Shown here: positions 7,108 through 8,572 of the stretch, one piece after another | How positions within the stretch are numbered: the first letter of the stretch is position 1 | Layout of the letters: every line of letters begins with the position of its first letter | NCBI GenBank assembly: GCA_949299825.1 | Contig: CASGBP010000020.1 | Span: 1-8,572, forward strand | Direction of reading: 5' to 3' | Length of the DNA: 8,572 bases | Origin: an uncultured Mycoplasmataceae bacterium | Lineage (GTDB): Bacteria > Bacillota_I > Bacilli_A > Mycoplasmatales > Mycoplasmoidaceae | Program-made: the position numbers and the translations under genes | Notes under the pieces: model-generated | The model's input: the letters and a program-made list of their open reading frames with translations, nothing else | What the model was told of the DNA's origin: nothing | Databases searched by the model: none

Positions 7108-8572
7108 CTAATATTCAATCACACTATCAACAATTTCTTCTGGATTAATTTCCCTACTTCGTTCAGAGAAGAATTTCTTACTGATGTTTTCAAAACTTTG
7201 AGCAGTAACTGAGCCAGTATATAATATTTTACCCTTAGAAATTAAGGTTAAATGGGTAGCATAGTTTTTAATATCATCCAATAAGTGGGTAGAAATAAAT
7301 ATTGTTACTCCTTTTCTTTGCAACCCTTTAAGTAGATCAAAAATTTGAATTTTAGTAGTCGGGTCCAAGTTAGCTGCTGGTTCATCCAAAATTAAAACTT
7401 TTGCTTTTTCAAGTAGTGCTCTAACTAATAAGACCTTCTTTTTTTGACCCATTGATAATCGGTTAGGATTTTTATTTTTTATTTCTGATACTTGAAATTG
7501 CTTCAATAAATAAGACACCTTGCTCTTAATGGTAGCTGGAGTACTACCAGTCAATTTAGTTATTTCACATAAATATTGGAAAGTAGTAAAAAAAGAAGGA
7601 AAAACTGCCACGTCTGGAACATATGAAATTAATCGCTTAATTATAGGAAAATCAATTACATTTCTTTTATTAATACTAATAACTCCTTCATAACCTTCCA
7701 TGAAACCTAATAAGATTTTTATCATAGTTGATTTACCGGCCCCATTCTCACCAGCAAAAACATGAAATGCTCCCCTAGTTATTTTAAAAGAAACATTATC
7801 CAATGAAGGAACTGTATTACCAGGATAAAAATAAGAAACATTATCAATGTCAATTTGACCAAATTCATCTAATGAACCAGGTTCAATTCCACAATTAAAA
7901 ATAGCATTTTGTTCATTTTGATAATCTATATTTTTAGTTAAATCAATCACTCCATTATTAAAATTTATTTGTTGTTTAATGACATATGGAGGTTCAAGAA
8001 TTTGTTGTCAATCCTCTAATTGCTTATTGTAAACAAAATGGTTTAAGTTCTTATCATAAACATATACATCGTTTTCATATTCGAAAGGTTCATCAACATA
8101 AGTTTGGATAATATCAACTGTTGATACAGCTACAACCGGTTCCTTTTTATTAGTTTCCTTAAGATTTGATAAATTAACAACATTATCAATATTTTTATCT
8201 AAATTTATTTCTCCAGTTGCAAAATTGATTTGTCCCTTTTTAACATAATCTGGTGAATCAATCTTATTTCAACTATCTGAATTTTCATCATATTTAAAAC
8301 TAATATAATCTTTATCATATACATAGACTGTATTATTATATTCAAACGGTTCATCAATCTTTGTTTTAATAATGTTAGTTAGAGTTTTATCAACATTATC
8401 ATTTTGTTCTTTAGATAATTTATAAACGTCTTTTAATGAAGTTGGTTTTATGTCAGTATTTAAGTTATAAGTAGTTTCATCATGGTTAACCAATTGAGAA
8501 TTATCAATATCCTTATTTAATCTTTGTTTAGCATTTAATGGTAAATAGTTATACAAGTTTTCATCTTGTTTA
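7108..8572 (-). CDS. ABC transporter ATPase with repeat-bearing N-terminal extension (5' end outside window)
   Basis: This is the ATP-hydrolysing subunit of the transporter, acting in the cytoplasm with the permease encoded next. The nucleotide-binding domain starts near 7860 and has all key motifs: an aromatic A-loop region (SYFYPG), Walker A GENGAGKST at 7726-7752, signature LSMGQ at 7474-7488, Walker B VLILDE at 7411-7428 followed by PAANLD, and the H-loop STHLLDD around His at 7315-7317. The Q-loop position reads YVPD (Asp at 7612-7614) where Gln or Glu is usual. The domain order fits the ABC-2 exporter group. At least 237 residues precede it in frame, with two tandem repeats, two TGA tryptophans and no membrane helix. 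In-frame GTG 7950 and TTG 8556 are possible starts on paper. The repeats and the open frame to the window edge argue that the true start lies outside. Confidence 0.92.
7924..8097 (-). repeat. N-terminal ATPase repeat, copy B (58 aa)
   Basis: This copy begins VDEPFEYENDVYVYDK and ends IDLTKNID, 29 residues after copy A and about 20 residues before the ATPase domain. It has the same spacing of DEPFEY, VYVYDK, Trp (TGA), YV, QINF and KNID as copy A. The 29-residue linker between copies is Lys/Glu/Val-rich and not conserved. Weak traces further upstream (RLNKDIDN near 8520) could be the end of a third copy. Confidence 0.85.
8185..8358 (-). repeat. N-terminal ATPase repeat, copy A (58 aa)
   Basis: This copy begins IDEPFEYNNTVYVYDK and ends INLDKNID. 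It aligns without gaps to copy B, with 32 of 58 residues identical by my count. The conserved core is DEPFEY, VYVYDK, a single Trp at position 30 (TGA), P.YV, QINF and KNID. The residues before it (NIIKTK) also resemble those before copy B (DIIQTY), so the duplicated unit is about 87 residues (261 bases). The pattern of paired aromatics suggests a small beta-hairpin fold; the family is not recognised. Confidence 0.85.

Noticed and set aside
7948..7950. GTG at 7950 as start of the ATPase
   Set aside because: It falls inside repeat copy B, and the same frame runs open through copy A to the window edge, so the gene is longer.

Overview
The window comes from an AT-rich Mollicutes genome that reads UGA as tryptophan. 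Every long gene is on the minus strand and stays open only if TGA is sense. I count 21 in-frame TGA codons against one in-frame TGG in the four genes. The mix of a topoisomerase gene, an ABC transporter and a very large Thr/Asn/Ser-rich surface protein would suit the Spiroplasma/Mesoplasma/Mycoplasma mycoides side of the Mollicutes. The genus cannot be fixed from this window.

Layout in the direction of transcription, from high to low coordinates. (1) 8572-7108 is an ABC-transporter ATPase whose 5' end lies outside the window. It carries an unusual N-terminal extension of at least 237 residues, with two tandem 58-residue repeats that align without gaps. (2) Only 12 bases later, 7095-4951 encodes a 714-residue ABC-2-like permease. 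It has five N-terminal membrane segments, an extracellular domain of about 465 residues, and a last membrane helix. (3) After a 96-base gap with its own promoter, 4854-1153 encodes a 1233-residue surface protein. It has an N-terminal signal/anchor helix, about seven degenerate beta-rich repeats, a C-terminal membrane helix and an Asp/Tyr/Ser tail. (4) A hairpin terminator and a likely promoter separate this from the first 321 codons of a type IIA topoisomerase B subunit, most likely parE, at 965-1. Its 3' end is outside the window.

The ATPase and permease almost certainly form one transporter. The surface protein follows them in the same direction and could be a functional partner, but it has its own promoter, so the link is inferred. 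The most notable point is that promoter. A consensus-like -35 and a perfect TATAAT are exactly 17 bases apart, and nearly all of the spacer is a run of T7A8 (minus strand). Gain or loss of bases in that run would change the spacing and could switch expression of the surface protein on and off, as is known for mycoplasma vlp genes.

No tRNA, rRNA, CRISPR array, insertion sequence or plus-strand gene was found.
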